Source of the DNA: Lepidodermella squamata
Taxonomy: Eukaryota; Gastrotricha
Reading direction: 5' to 3'
DNA length: 64,000 bases
Assembly (NCBI GenBank): GCA_047495785.1
Contig: JBLDXI010000055.1
Coordinates: 1,674,001 to 1,738,000, forward strand
Part shown: positions 22,866 to 37,595 of the stretch, piece after piece
Numbering within the stretch: position 1 is the first letter of the stretch
Layout: every line of letters starts with the position of its first letter
Program-made: the position numbers and the translations under genes
The notes under the pieces: generated by a model
The model's database searches: none
Told to the model about the DNA's origin: nothing
What the model saw: the letters and a program-made list of their open reading frames with translations, nothing else

Positions 22866-24394
22866 CTACATTTTCATGAGAGCACGAAATTTTTCGAATT
22901 CTAAAAATCGCTTGTAAACATCACTTTGGCGGAACTTTTCAGACTGGAATTCTTGGAATCGCTTGAAAAGTTCCAGATCGTTGAAGAAAGAAGGATCGTC
23001 GATCGATGAACTGCTTTTGACTTCCGGATTTGCCGAGGGACTCGAACCGAGAAGATGAGCGATCGAGTCGCCAGCTGATGAGCTATTTCTGTCTTGCGAC
23101 GAAGAGCTCGCAGGCATCACCGTTTTTTCCTCGCTCGACTTGGTGCGCGGTGCCATAGAATGAAGCATTGGCAGCCTCGATACCAACAACGCGAGCACAG
23201 ATTCGGAAGGAACGCCATTGGGAAATTTCAAGGCGATAGATTTTTTGGCCGACTGATTCGTAATATGTTTCACAATGCCGGCTTCCTTCGCTGCCCATCT
23301 GACTAGGGAGTCGATGGTGTTGACACCGAGAGGTTTGTTGACGAAAAACGGCCCAACAACGCCGCCTTCGCAGTACTCGCGGAAGGCCAGGTAAAGCGAG
23401 TCGGTCGGACGGCATGCACCGGGCGGCCGCCGATTACAAAACTCTTTCCATGTTTTAATCGGGCAAAATTGATGATTTGGCTTGGCAAACACTTTCACCG
23501 CGCCCTTTTTCTTCTTAGCAATTCGTTCAGAAAAAGTCATATACTCTCGATTGCCTTCAACGCCTAGAGTGACGTCACCAAACCTATAGTGTATAAGACT
23601 GGTTAAAGGCTGGTAAACGCGAAAATTTCTTACAGAGCATCGTGATGAAGCTGTCGTCCTTTCAGTCCGAAATTGACAGTCAGTTGGATGTTCAATAAGG
23701 TAGTTAACGCTCGAGGGCTCGCAAAACCCAAGGTGCCAGCATTCAACATGGTGGCCACATCGTTATCATCCAGCGGTTCGCCAGCGTTCGGATTCGGCGT
23801 TTTCTCGGTATGTTGCGACTCTTCGCATTTCGCCTGGAGGACTTCCTTCGTCAACTTCAACGTTCTCGCAACTTCAAAACTTATTCTACCACCGGTTATC
23901 ATCATGAGGGCACCGATAACGCCGAAGTAGTGGCAGCGAATGGAAACCGGTTCAAAAGGCTCGCCGTTGCTTTTGCAGAGGCTGTTCAAAAAATGAGCCA
24001 TTTCTACGTCAAACTCGGCGATGCTTTTCGAGTCGATCGTCAGATAATCCCAACCGGCTGATTTCAAGAACCGGGCGTAATACACTGACCGCGCTTGTAT
24101 CGTCCTACTCTCGGCGTGTTTACCGACAAAATGCTGAAATTTCGCGCTCGCCTCCGCAGTTTCTTCGTTGTCAACGTCGTCGGCGTCGTAGGTTTCGTTG
24201 GCATGGTCGTAAGTCTCACTACCGTCATACTCGAAATCTGACGAAACAGACTGCACTTGAAGGTCGGAGTCGCATCTGAAGCTCTTAGCAGTGTCTTCGC
24301 CTACCGCCTCTTGATCGTAAGCCATCTTGTGTTTTTCAGCCATACGGTTAACAAAAATGAAACCAGATCCTAAAAGTTTCGGGAAAAACAACAT
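22866..24394 (-). CDS. Crypton-type tyrosine-recombinase-derived protein (DUF3504-like)
   Basis: Two exons, 24394-23634 and 23583-22866, encode 492 residues (475 if the ATG at 24343 is used). From about residue 90 on it matches the Crypton-derived recombinase domain found in ZMYM2, QRICH1 and KIAA1958. There is a helical core-binding half, then DNDVATMLNAGTLGF, TVNFGLKGRQLHHDALFGDV (crossing the intron), YMTFSERIAKKKKG, and LYLAFREY followed by VNKPLGVNTIDSLVRWAAKEAGI. The catalytic Arg and His-x-x-Arg positions look changed: LKGRQLHH for LRGGxEHR, and NQSAKKS for HSGRKT. No catalytic Tyr is evident. The N-terminus is acidic, and the tail is Ser-rich then helical. An intron, intact frame and lost active site point to a domesticated host gene rather than a live element. 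Confidence 0.8.
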
Positions 24395-25975
24395 TAGTGG
24401 TTGATTATACCTAGTGGTAATAGTAGCAATGAATGAAATGCAAAAGTGTTTAATAGAACGCAGCTGTAGCTAGAACTCGCATAAATGCTGCATCTGAATA
24501 AAGCAGCGGATGAACTATATATATGAAAGAGCACATAAGCATACTTATATGAACTGCTGCGTATAATATATATATCAGCTAACCAGCATTCTAAATTCTG
24601 CACGCGCCTCTCGCACGCGAAACGCAATCCCACGCGATAATAATGATGCATTTTGTTTGTGCGCACTTTCATTTTGGAGCCCTCGTCGAGTGAAAAGTGG
24701 GCTTTCACGCGTTCTTTATATACGATGCGCGTTATGGCAATTTACTTGACGCAGGCATTTGCGCTCGGTCGCGTGTGCACTCTCCTAATCTCACTCGTAT
24801 GCAGTATGCACTCTTCGCATATAACTATACGAACATATGAACTTCGTAGTCCGTATATTATTATAGCGCCGTTTCGTAGCTCGGTTATTCGTGTCGTCTT
24901 GTGTCGTATTTTAGTGTATTTTAGTTCGGCAAATTCATTATTCAATCGGTTAGACGCATCGAGGAGAAGCAAAATAGCATTAAGATTCACGTGACTAAAA
25001 ATATCATTAAAATAAAATATTAATGACGAAGTGAAAATTTCGGTTTGGCATTCGAGCGGTGCCAACTACGCCTTGAGAATAAACTAAAAGATATACTTTT
25101 GACATTTTCAGAGGTCTTTTTCGGAATAGACCGCCGCTGCTTGCTTGCAGAAGAGTTGGTTATTATAGGAACCGTCGAACTTTGAACCAAGCTATGAAAG
25201 GTAAATTTGATCCTCAGATATCAAAATTGGGATTATGACGAAAATTCATCCGTAACTTTATTTACTAATTGTTAAAACTTGATAGCATACCAATGCCCGC
25301 AGAAACTCTGCAACAGTTCAACGTGTTTTTCTGATTCGAAGCTCCTTCGCATAAGTTTTATTCCCCTACGGGTTCCCTCTTGGATTCTTCCATAGCAAAG
25401 GAAAAGTTCTGAAAAAGGACGAATATTAACGAAGTTATCGCCAATTTTCTGCGTTCCGAAATTTACAACCTTTCATTGTATAAGAAAAGCAACCTGAATC
25501 TTCACGAAAAAAGTTCCAATTCCAAGATAATTCTTTTTATCTACTCTCAGCCTTTTCGAATCGAAGCTGATGGAGGTGCCACCATGAAGCTTTGACTGAT
25601 ATCGGCTTGTATACCTGTTTGATCATCTGCTGATTCACCTGTTATATATTAGCCAGTTAAAACCTTCGAATTTAATCACGGCAGACAGCAGTAAGATCAA
25701 TGGACCGTATTTTAACCTATAAAATTTCCAGAAAACCTGTATTTTATGTTTGGCAATAAAAAAGCATTCCTGTATATTTTCGACCCTGCAAGATAGCAGA
25801 TAGTAGGCGGTTTTTGATATTCAGCACATTTTTACGAGCAGTGTAAATATTACGTACGTTCCTCTTGATAGAAACTGGCGACTTATCAACGGCTAATCTG
25901 TAGTTGTTTGATATTGCCATTCAGGAAAACCAGAAATAAACCCCGGTTAATTCATTGAATAACTTGTTTTATGAA
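24395..25975. other. intergenic, divergent promoters
   Basis: About 1.6 kb between the divergent recombinase-derived gene and VPS13. It includes short TATATA stretches near 24520-24575. It likely carries both promoters. No supported exon, tRNA or repeat was found. Confidence 0.5.
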
Positions 25976-28900
25976 ATGGTACAAATCCCTAATTTCGGAT
26001 TTCTCAAACGATACTTCAAGAATATCAACGTGGCGCAGCTCCAACTTGGATTGCTCAAAAATGGTACTTTTTAGATGCTGAAATGACGTTTTTATCAATG
26101 CCGTTTTTATTAATACAGGACGTGTTATATTGGAAAAACTTGAGTTGGCAGATGAAGTTTTTGTACGAAGTCTTTGTTCTGAAATTTTACTATTTGAAAC
26201 GACTCTTTTATTTCAGGAAAATCTCAATCTCCCATTCCGGCTGATATCTGGGGAAATAAGTAATAAATTATAGTTAACACATTGCTAATGATACATTATA
26301 AGACTTGCTCAAACAGAACGAATCGAAATCGAACTCGCTTCTTGGTACCACTTGTTTTCGTCCCCGATCAAAATAACGATTGAAGGTGTTAATTTACTAC
26401 TGGCACCATTGAAGCGCGACAGTGCGAGTGACGTGGAGAGAGAGCTTACAAAATGGCGTGCACGCAGGAACAAGCAAATATCAGCTCTTGAAGCCAAGTT
26501 GCAAAATCTAACTTCTGAGATTGCCGATTCATTGGCTGAAGGTAATCACTTATTCTCATTTCTCATTACCCAGTAGTAAAGGAAAACTTCTTCAGCCAAT
26601 GCCACCGCGATTGTCCCGAAATCCTTGAAATGGATTACTAAGATCTTCTTTGCGTGGTTGAAAAATCTTCAAATTACAATTAATGGAGTGCATATCCGTT
26701 TCGAGGACCATTACACTTTCAAAGGCTTGATGATTGCGGCTGGGTGTATGATCGAAACGGCGCGCTTGAAATCGTACATACCCGACGAATCGCACAATAA
26801 TCCGACGGATTGCCTTTTCAAGCTTATCGACTTCGAAAAGTTATGCATCTACATGGATGTTATCACTACGAAACCGGGAGAGTGGTACACAGCGCTGGAC
26901 TCGACGCTACAACGAATGACAAACGACATTTACGAGCTGACATCTCGGTACAGCGGAAAGCAATCCAAGTAATAGTTGAGCAGAGTACTGGATAGGCATT
27001 TGATTTCAATTTCTTTCGCTTTATATAGGCACTCGTTTTTGTTATGGCCAATGACAATCGCCGCCCAACTCACAGTCAATACTCGTCCTGAATTGAACGG
27101 ATATCAAGATGCTGCTGTGGACTTTCAGCTGCATTTAGATTCGCTGCCCCTTCAGATGAATCGAGCTCAGTTGCAATCTGCCGTCCAAATGGTCGACAGT
27201 TTGGCCGGGAAAACAAAAGATCGCTATTGGAAGTACAGACCGACTGAACCTTGCCGCGGCTCGGCATCAGCTCGGAAATGGTTATATGCTTTCTTTCACA
27301 TTACTTGCCTTAATCTTTTTGTTCCCCCTATGCAGGTGGCGTTATGCTGTCAACAGTGTAATGGAGCAATCTCGTGGCGGAGTAGGATTTTCGGTGGATA
27401 GGGCTCTCGCTCATATGCGGACATGTCGCAAATATCGCCAATTATACGCCAAATCCCTTTCATTGAATAACGAGACTGAAGCAAGCTCTCGTTTGATGAA
27501 ATCACTCATCGCCTTGGAAGACCAGCTAGAACCTTTTTCAATCGTGCTGCACCGCAGTCTAGCCCGGAAAGCGATCGAGCGGCGTAGAGATGAAGGTCAA
27601 AGAAATCAGACTTGGTGGTCTTGGTTATCGCCCTTCGCTAGCTTTGCCGAAGCTTCGGATAAAGAACTCGAAGCCAATTTAACCGATGAAGACAAAATCC
27701 AACTATCCGAGCAAATAGGTTCAGCCGAATTAGTTTACAACGGCAATTCACCAGTGAACATCTCCGTAACTGTCAAGTGCGAAATGTTGGAAATAGATCT
27801 GGCGAACAACCTGGTGTCTGTTGTCAGAACGAGAATCGACCGTTTGGACTTCAAACTCGCAAGTAGAAATAACAGCTCGATTCAGCTGGTGGCAAGCTGT
27901 CTGCGAGTTGGCGTTAGTGGTGTGAATGGCGCCAGTTTGCTAGAAGCGCCTATCAAACAGCTAGCGGGCGTTATATCAGCGGCGAAATTGCTCAACTTTG
28001 CGTATGATTCGAATTCTGGCAACTCTTCAGAACCGAAAATCGAAATAGAGAGTCAGCCTGTTGCCGTAATAATTCATCCTGATTCATTGAAAGAACTCCT
28101 CAATTTCTTTTCGTTCCCTGAGGTCAACACGTAAATAATATTTATATCTAAAAATTCTCCAAACTTTAAAGGCATTCATTTCAGTTTGAATGAAATGGCA
28201 GCGAATGCAGTCTATGATCTTACCGAAAAATCAGTTGGGTTCGCAGTTTCGGTGCTGCAAAGCCGCAACTTCCCAAAGATCAAAGTGAAACTGAGGGGCG
28301 GCTACCTCGTTATACCCGAGAGCGGAAACATGGACACATCTGAACGTCTACTCATAGCAGATTTCGGTTCATTTTCAATTAAATCTCGAAACAAAGAAAT
28401 CCAGTCTCCAACGTTTTCCAAATCACCGCTGTCTCGGAATGTCGATGAACTTCGAAATCATTCCTACAACAGAATGACTTTCTCAAGTGAGGCTTTGCTT
28501 TAACGGGAAAACTTTAACTTTAGATTTCACATTTCAGTTCGAAGTGTTCAGGTTTTTTTGAAAACGAACGCTGACACCTGGTGGCAACAGGATGATCCGT
28601 CTATCAGTTATCTTTTCCAACCAGTTCACCTTTTGGGCGGCATCGGCATGTGTGTTATCCAAGACCCACGTCTACCGAAAACCATCTTTGAACTGGGTCT
28701 CAACAACGAAAAGCATCCCCGCGGCTTCATCGTCGACATGAGCGGCTCCACGTTGAAGAGTGCCGTCGAGATATCCGACTCAATTTTGACGTCTATTAGG
28801 TCCGCGGAGAAAACTGACATCATGGAGTATTCATATTTGCCAGCGCAGGGAAATAGCGACGACAAAAGAGCTTTGGCTATGATGTTTTCTAAGCCAGCCC

Positions 28901-31900
28901 CTGTTGCTAAGCTGCTCGAAGTCTCGCTTAAATTCAACAGTGTTACGTTAAACTTCAAGGACTCTATCGCCACAATCCGCTTATCAGTCGACCAAATACG
29001 ATTTGACATTGAAACTGATGACCACGATACTGCTGGTACTTTCAGTATGCAATCTTTTTCCATTCAGGTACAATTAAAGATTTAAAAAAATTAACTTAAT
29101 ATCAACTTGCTCTTCAACGTAGCATCAGAGAGATAAGACAGCCATTCCGAATCTGGTTGCTTCAGGTGGCGAGAAAAGCCATTCGGAGACAAGTGATCCC
29201 TATTTGATTGTTAATTATCGAAAATGCGATCCGCGAAGTCCCCACTTTGCTAAACGAGAACTTCAACTTTCTCTGGCTATTGGCTCCTTTGCAGGAGTTC
29301 TTCATCGCGAAGCCATGGTCGATTTTATGCGTATTTACAAAGAAGTGGCTACTTTGCTACTGCCTGGTGAAACATCGCAAGTAGACCAGGCTACACCAGC
29401 TGATTTCATTCCTAGTAGACGGCTCAGCGAGCAAAGTCAGCCTTTCTTTATATTTTAATGGCAGGAAAAAATTCTTGTTCAAAGCAGGTTTCATCGGAAG
29501 CTCTCGGGTCGACACGGCTTTGACATTCGCTGCGACCGTAACCTTCAAAGAAATTAACATCGGCTTGAAAGCCGACCACATCGGTCATTTTGGTTCATTT
29601 GAGTTGCGTCACACTAAAGTGTTGCTAGATCAATCTCGCAAGGACACCGCTGTCGCAATAAATTTGAGCGAAATTAAAGGAGAATCCTCTGATGCGAGAG
29701 ACCGAAACGAGCCTTTGTTGTATTCAACATCCGGCAAGGTTATACTTCTGTTATACCGTCACAGAGATATATTTTTCAATTAAATAGGAACTTGGAAACA
29801 TTCGAATTACTGTACCTCGCAGTACAGGACGATTGAAACCTCGAGATCCGACGATTGCTGGACGTATTGCTGATTTCAAATTGTTTTTATCGCCTCGGTT
29901 CTTGCTGAACATGGCAGATTATCTTCGAGGTTTCGACTCAACGAAGTTGGCTGCGGCTGAATCGACTGCAAATAGCACAAACGCGCTCAGGTTTTCGATC
30001 CAACTCGAAATGAACGATGCTGTGCTTGTGATACCGCGTAGCACTCATTACTTTTTCCTCTTTCACCTTGGTGAAATGAAGATAACCAGAGAAACCTACG
30101 GCGGATTAACTTTACAAGCCATTGGGTTCCAACTTGATCGGATTGCTGGGCTTGACCTTAATATCCAAGACCTGATTTATTCTCTGAACGCTGAATATAA
30201 GTTCAGTTTAATTTCACCAATGGACTTCACTATTGCTCCAGCTGGCGACGAGCTTGAAGCAAGAAGTTCCAAAATTTTGCTTAAGGCTTCATCAGCAAAG
30301 GTTTGCTAATCCGCTATTCATTATTTCTCGAGCGGCCATAATGTTCTTCAGATATCTCTACGGCGAGATGACTACCTTGCGTTTTTCGACATCGCCAACC
30401 TTGCAACCTCAATTGTGTCAGCGTTCAATCCAAAAGAAGTTCTGCAACAAGTCGAGGCTACGGTACACAGCCAAATAACAACTCGAAGTTCTATCGACTC
30501 CGATCTGCGAGCTGATTCTGAAGTGTCAATTTTCATGTAATAATTATTAATTACAAAATTCGTCCGCTCATGCCCCTGAGCTGCATTTAGGTGTGACTTT
30601 GGTACCATCAACCTGCAGCTGCTCAGTGAAGATGTGGTTATTAGTCGCATTGTTGCACGTAACTTCAACGTCACCTTAAATTTGTTCGCCGATTCGAGGA
30701 AAGAAATCAAAGCTTCACTTGAAGAATGCTGCATTGAAAATGGTATCGGGCTAAAAATTTCAAGGTCAGACTGAAATCTGAAAGTTATAGGAAACTCTAT
30801 TACCCATTTCTTTTCTATTAGGAACTGGATATCCGATGATGTAATTCGACCTCCTTCAAAGGTATTATAAGCCAACCTACATTAATAACCAAAGCTGACT
30901 GAATTTAACATGCTAGTTTTTGGTCGTTCAATTTGATTGGTGCTCGGACTCCATGAAGCTGGCGCTTGATTTCGGTAACTTGGTTACTACGGCTGATCTA
31001 GCTCTGGGTAGCCAGCTACTATCGTTTTTCTCGAGCGATAAAAGAAATTCAGAAGAGAACTCGACAAGAATAGATTTCGCGCTCCGAATGGCTAAAAGTA
31101 GGCTGCTCTTCCCCAGCGATCTATCTCACCCGGTTTCATCCTCTTGCATGTCTGCTATCGAGCTTGAAATGGTTTCCAACTTCGAATTTGGCAAAGTGTT
31201 GCAATCCCATTCGATTAGCTTTCGCAATTTGGCCTTATATGCGGGATCTATCAGCGACCTATCCATTGAAACAACTGATATTGGCAATCTCTTGCGCATT
31301 ATAAAAGCTTGGCGTAGCTTAAAAATCTTGATCAACAGAGATACTAACGGTCAAACCATCGCAGTCCAAAGCAGCGACATATCGATGACCTTCACGCCCT
31401 TCGCCATCCAATCAGTCAACAATTTAATGCAAGGAATTATCCTAACCTCATCACCTTCGAAGCAAGTCTCAACAGCAGCTGGTCCCATTCGACGTATTGC
31501 TGATGAAGAGGTAGAGCTCGCGAAAATCTATCCTCTTGCAATGTTTCGCCTTGATTGCTTTGAATCTGACACTGTTGTGAAGAGTAAGCTTAAATGAATC
31601 GCCAACCCTGCCCTCTATAAGCAGTCTCTTTAGCTTCGAGGGCATCTATCGCCCATCAGCAGTATCCTCCAACCCAATGTTCTCTGTCGATATCTTGTCT
31701 AACAGTCAAGCTCAGCAAAGAAAAAACCCTCGCGCCTCTGCTTCAGCTGAGTAATTCATTATTAAGTATCTTTTTTACGTGGTACATTTTCTCTACTGCA
31801 GGGACTTCCTTGGAATCGATGTTGACGATCAACACTGATAAGGTAGATGGTAACGTTAACTTCGATTTCGAAATGGGCTACTACAACAATCGTATCCACG

Positions 31901-34900
31901 TTTGGGAGCCTTTGATCGAGCCGGTTGAGAATACATCGAAAATCCTAGCCCACCCTATGCAGCGGGTTCTCAATGCAGCCAAGCGGCACCGTAGAGCCAA
32001 ATTCATGCTGCTGTTAAGTCGCCACGTAGATTTTTCACGCAACCGCCTGACAAGTGATGTTGTCGACTATTGTGATGAGCCAGATTCGCCCCTAGTCTAC
32101 GATGTGCCGGATCCTGTGACATCAGTTTCGATGGAGAGCTCCGAGTCAATTCAACTGGTGTTGTCTAAAGTCGGCCTGGCTGTTCTGACCGAGGCTGCGA
32201 GCTGCATCGCTAAAGGCTTGAGTCCACTCCCCAACGATCAACCATCCATCGAGCCAAGCCAAATTAAAATAATCAACTCTAGCAATACGATGCATTTCGA
32301 GAGTAAAATTGATGTACGCGTGATACTTCGAGCCGAACCTGGAGTTCGATTTATCGACGTGAAATCTCGGCAGCCTGTTTTGTCGAGCGTAGGCTGCAGC
32401 CAGATCGTTTTGACACCAAACAGTGGCGTAGTTTCTGTTGCGCTAATTTCAGCGGAGAAAAGACGGCCTTCACTGTCAGGAAAGCGCGACACATGCATAT
32501 CCTACGACAACTCCAAAAGCTACCGTTTCCAACTAATTGTAAATTTTTTGCTTCCGGTCATTTTACAGTGTTAAAGCATGATATATGTATGTATTAAGGT
32601 GGATGGTTTTGAGAATGACTTTTTGGAAATTGTTGTTGCTGGGCCTTCCAGCTCGCTCCACGACTTGGGCGAGAAGCAACTACGATGCATTACTGTGAAG
32701 AATTCGGACGAATCTACTTCAGTAACAATAGCCAGTTCGATTCGTATATTCAATCATCTTTCCGAAAGTTTCACGGTCAGCAGCGTCACGATGCCTGAAT
32801 TTCCAATCTCCATAACAGCAGGTGGACAGGGTTTCATCCCATTTTCGGCTATAAATCCTCGCGCCTTGAATGAACTGCTGATAACTCCGTGCAGCGAAAA
32901 ATGGCAAGAATTTTAGAATTACTATAACGACTGTTTACCTCTTCATCTAACAGGCCCGAGATAGCTGCTCAGTCTGTGAAACTCAAACCGTATTCCGAGC
33001 GCTGCATTTTAGCGTATGCATCAGCAAAACACGAACCCGTTTACATTTCAGTTAGTTTTCGGCTCCAGCTATTAATTTTTAATTAACATGCATTTTCAAT
33101 TCAGGTTTCAACTGAAGCCCACTTTATTGTTAATAATCCACATTTGGGCCATGCGTCAGCCGATGTCCACCTTGCGAATCCTGTCGTAGTTAGAAACCTA
33201 TTGCCATACTCGCTGGTCGTTACTGAAGAAATTAGCCATGATACGGTGCCATTGACTGTGGCTCCCGGATGCCAACTAGGCCTAAATCACACCTGCTCAA
33301 ATAACGAGGCGTCAAATCTTTCATTGCAGGTTCGTTCAACTGCTCATTGCTAGTAACTCTTTTCTATCTCTCTATTTTTAGCTGCCAGCATACTCAGGCC
33401 GCTGCTGGGTAGCCTCCATCGCCGCTGTCAGTTTAAGGCCAAATGAGTCTTCCACAATAACGTTTGCCTGTCGCGAATCCCCGACGGAAAGCTTGGTAAG
33501 TGCTCAGATTCCTTATATTTCCAACCTTTCAGCCATTAACGGTTTTCTTTAGGAAATCAACGTGATTACTACGTCTGAGACAAATGGATCGCTCATTGTG
33601 TCACTGTACGCTAGCTATTGGGCTGTAAATTGCACCCAGATGCCCATCACATACAAGGTTTGCGACGTAATTGCACCTATCGATACCAATCTATTTTATG
33701 TAACTGCCTTTTTTTAGACTAAACATCGTGTGTATTCGCCGCATGATCCTAGGAGCCAGGCTCCTGTCCTGCTACATCTCGGCAACGAAACATCCCCAGA
33801 AAAGCGAAAGGTTCGTATCTATTTTGCCCTTCACAGCATTATCCACAATACTAATACCGTTTTGAAAGATTCGCATTAGAGTTGATGAGGCTTCTTGGAG
33901 TCATAAATTCCCGGTTGATGGTGTAGGTTCAGTGACCACTGTGGAATGCCTGAACACAATGGAAAGAAAGGCTGGTACCAGTCAAGCAGCTTGTTGTGCT
34001 AGCAACGCCCCGACGTCGAAATTCATCGTGGGGTTGTCTTCTGAATTCGCCAGCTTCAAACTGACCAAGATCGTCACGTTTACGCCATATTTTTTTCTCG
34101 TTAACAAATGCCCGGTAGGTACAGTAGCAGCGTCTCATAAGCTACAAAATTCAGTTTAAAATTGTATGTATAGTTTCCATTGGAATGCGAAGAAACCTGC
34201 CCGAACTCATCCGTTTATACTCTGAAGCCAAATGATGACGTAATTTTACATTCGTCGCAAATTTTGCCGAGTCCTTCATTTTTTCATTGCAGTGCATACC
34301 GTTTTGGCCTGTCGAGGTTGATCCCAAGAAGCAGCAACTAGTTTTGAAAGATCCAAGATCGATGGAACAGACCAAGCCGTTCCGTTACGGTGACAAAAAT
34401 GGTCTTTTGCTCAAGCTCGGTTCGTCAGTAAGTTGAGCCGCAATACTTGAGCGTATTAAATTTTACGGGTTGCCTTGAAGAATACTGGTGTTAACGTTAC
34501 TTTCAATGTCTTCGATGGCGCTGTGCATATAACTTTTGAGCTGTACACCGATGGTCTAGCCCCAATCCTCCTCGTCAACAATATCGAGTCTTTATCTGTA
34601 AAATATTGGCAAGGAAATAATGCTGCTGATTCCGTTTCTGAGCTTGGTCATAATGAGGTGAGCTTAATCTTGAACTCGAAGCTTGAATTCATTGTGTAAT
34701 ATGATTTAGGCTTCGTTATTCTGTTGGCCGAAACCTGATCAGAGCCCTGTGCTTAAGTGGCAGATTGACCAGTTGAGGAGGTCTGATGGCTCTCCGCTTT
34801 GTAATGAGGTAAAGCTAAGTGAATGTGAGACCGAAACCTTTCTGCTGGCTGATGGAACTGAAGCTTACTGGGTAACATTCATTGACAGGAATCAGCAGCG

Positions 34901-37062
34901 TGTGCTGCTGTTTTCTAAAAACCAATCAGCTATGAACAGGTGAGTACAAAAAGTAGTATTTTCTAACATCTGACCGCTCTCGTCTCGTATCGGATAGGAT
35001 CCTAAAATCTCAAGGTGGCCTTGAGCAGCTTTCATTTGAGCTGACCCTTGCTATTGCGTCCATTGGTATCTCTCTCGTTGACAATGATCGCCGACGAGAA
35101 GTGGCTTACATGGGCATTTCGCCGTCGAAAGCTTGGCAGTATCAAAATGCTGGCGAAGGAAGGCCAACGTGGATTCCATTCAACTCGAAACAAGAGCTTG
35201 TATTGGAGCGAGAATTCGCCAAGCTTTCTGAATTTCCCGACCCTGCAGCAGCTGAATTAATCTCTCTTGGGAAAAATATCGCGGTGAGATGGTTGCTAAA
35301 TTTTGGTACAACGGAATGCATTTTTTTCAACTTTCAGGTTGACTTGAAATCGATGAAAATGCGCAAATATCGAAAGGACATAGCGATAAGGCGGTTGTTC
35401 CAGCCTGGCATGTGGACTAAAATTGGCTACTCGAACCGCCAATTTCGCATTCATTACAAGCTGCATCAATTGCAGATTGACAACCAAAACCCAGACGCGC
35501 CTTTCCCTACAGCTCTCCACCACCCTTCTCAAGCAGCGAGACATGGCCTTGACGTCGACCGTTTTGTACCATTCATGGAAATCAGCGTGCTTCTCCAGAT
35601 GCAATCCTCCTCCCAAATGCTTGTCTACAAGTACTTCAAAGTGCTCGTGCAAGAGATGGCCGTCAAAGTTGACTTTGTTTTCCTCAGTCATCTCTACGCT
35701 TTTTTCACCCCAATTAATTTGGATAGCGCTGATTCAGCGATGCTTGCAGCCGCTGTTCAGTCTGATATCAGGCGGACTGAGTTACCGCTACAAAACTGTC
35801 ATCTTGGCCCTCAGTTCACCACAGGGTTAAAACGGCTTTTCGAGTCATTGCACGTCTCTCCCTTGAAGATTAGGCTCAGCTTCTCGCCTATCAGGAAGTA
35901 TGGCCCTGGTCCGGGTGATGAACACGCATCGCTCCTTGGCAGTTTTGGAAATGCCGCGTTGTCTTCGATTGGGCTTGTGACAGGAGAGGTCAAAGATGTC
36001 GTATTCAGGCTCGGCTATTTTGAGCGATTTTCGACATTCATGACATGGCCGCAGCTTCTCAATGCGCTCTCATGGCATTACTCGCAGCAAGCACTTAAAC
36101 AGTTCTACTCTGTGGTGATGGGCCTCGATCTTCTCGGGAATCCATCGAGTATCGCTCGAGGATTCGCTGACGGAATTGAAACTCTGTTTTACGAACCTAT
36201 AGAGGGAGCTATACAAGGCCCGGATGAGTTAGCTCGGGGAATGGTGCGCGGTTTGCGAGGGTTTTTGGGGAAAACTGTCGGAACAGTCTCCGGTGGCCTT
36301 GGTAAAGTCACCGGGACAGTGGGTCAAGCTATCGTAAAGCTGACGTTTGACAAGGAGTTTCAACATGAGCGACGGCTAGGTAGGCTTCGCAATGGTCAGT
36401 CAGCGACCCAGAACTTCGTGCAGGGAGTTACAAGCCTAGGCAGCGGCTTCAAACACGGCGCCAGTGGGCTTTTGTTGAAGCCGATTCAAGGTGCGAGGCA
36501 AGGTGGGTTTTTCGGCTTCATTAAAGGACTCGGAGTTGGAACAGTCGGCGCTGTTGTTCGACCAACAATCGGCTTGATAGATTTTACCAGCCACTCGTTC
36601 GACACGGTTCAACGAATCATGGACTCTGTTGAAGAGTGCTACCAACTACGGCCGCTGAGGCTTCTCGGAAAAGATGGGTCTATTCGGCCGTACGTTTTCG
36701 CAGACGCACAAGTTAACGCCATCCTGATCGTCGCTGCTAAAGGCCGCTTTCGAGCCGAACGATATGTAACGCATCTGCTGTTACAAGAGGATGGCAAGCG
36801 CTTGTTGGTCGCCACAGAAATTGGCCTGCACTGCTTATCGTCAGCCTCGGGCTGGTTCGACAAGTGGACACTTGAATTCAGCGGATCGTGGTCAGATATT
36901 GAGAGTGATCCTAAACTGGACGCGAACAAATCTTCGATTATTGTCAAGCTATTCGGTAGCCAAGAACTGCCGATTTCGCACGCACTAACAAATGACGATG
37001 TGGCTCTAATTCAAGAATTTATTGCAGTTTTATCACATTTGCGCCGAACAAATAACCGCTGA
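25976..37062 (+). CDS. VPS13: VPS13 bridge-like lipid transfer protein (VPS13A/C type)
   Basis: A complete VPS13, the long groove protein that moves phospholipids between organelles at contact sites. The start at 25976 begins a chorein N-terminus (FLKRYFKNINVAQLQLGLLKN) and continues through small exons 26119-26156, 26217-26259, 26317-26541 and onward. Every junction I checked keeps frame, with more than 25 exons. Landmarks: HIRFEDHYT around 26690, WWRYAVNSVMEQ across 27281-27340, DLTVKL-like repeats, VSYYN/WEPLIEP-like text (MGYYNNRIHVWEPLIEP) near 31880, and the VAB adaptor-binding region around 32500-34900. The C-terminus has the ATG2-like helices (NPSSIARGFADGIETLFYEP, KTVGTVSGGLGKVTGTV) and a PH-like end. 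Expected size is about 3,000 residues. The VPS13A/C branch is preferred over B or D, but paralogue choice is an inference. Confidence 0.93.
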
Positions 37063-37595
37063 AAATAAAAACGCTTCCGCTTGGTACTATGACTTTTTAA
37101 CTCTAAAGCTAGAGCCTAAAATTGTCGTTTCGCCCAGGTGGGCGTCGCAGGCGTAAATCACAGTTTAACCTTACACAATTTGCTGTTGACCGGCTTTTAT
37201 AATAGAGTAATCAGTGATACGGTTGGGATATGTACCTTATCACTGCTCTTGAAATTTACTCCATAACACGTGTTCTTTCTACACATTATCAAGTTTTCGA
37301 GATATCGCAACCGTGTCATAGATAGTGTTGCACTTAAACCTATGAACCTAATTCCTGCCATGGTTGATAGGACCCTATTCTACGTTTTAAAAACACAAGT
37401 AGCTATAGCCCCTCTACACGACAACAATATGTCATGACTAATATGTTGTGTAAAATATAACTTGTTAATTTTACTCTCAAGCCATTCCAAACCGATGAAT
37501 GTTTTTCTTATTCTCTTGTTGGCTCAAACAAATTAACTCATTCGAAATCGTCATATTCAAATTTTTTAGGTTTCTAAAACCTCCAAAGTTTTACT
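37063..37595. other. short intergenic region VPS13-talin
   Basis: 533 bp between VPS13 and talin on the same strand. AT-rich. A cttattttatt-like tract ending tttttttag precedes talin by about 25 bp (37563-37570), so talin too may receive an acceptor-type 5' end. No other feature seen. Confidence 0.4.
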
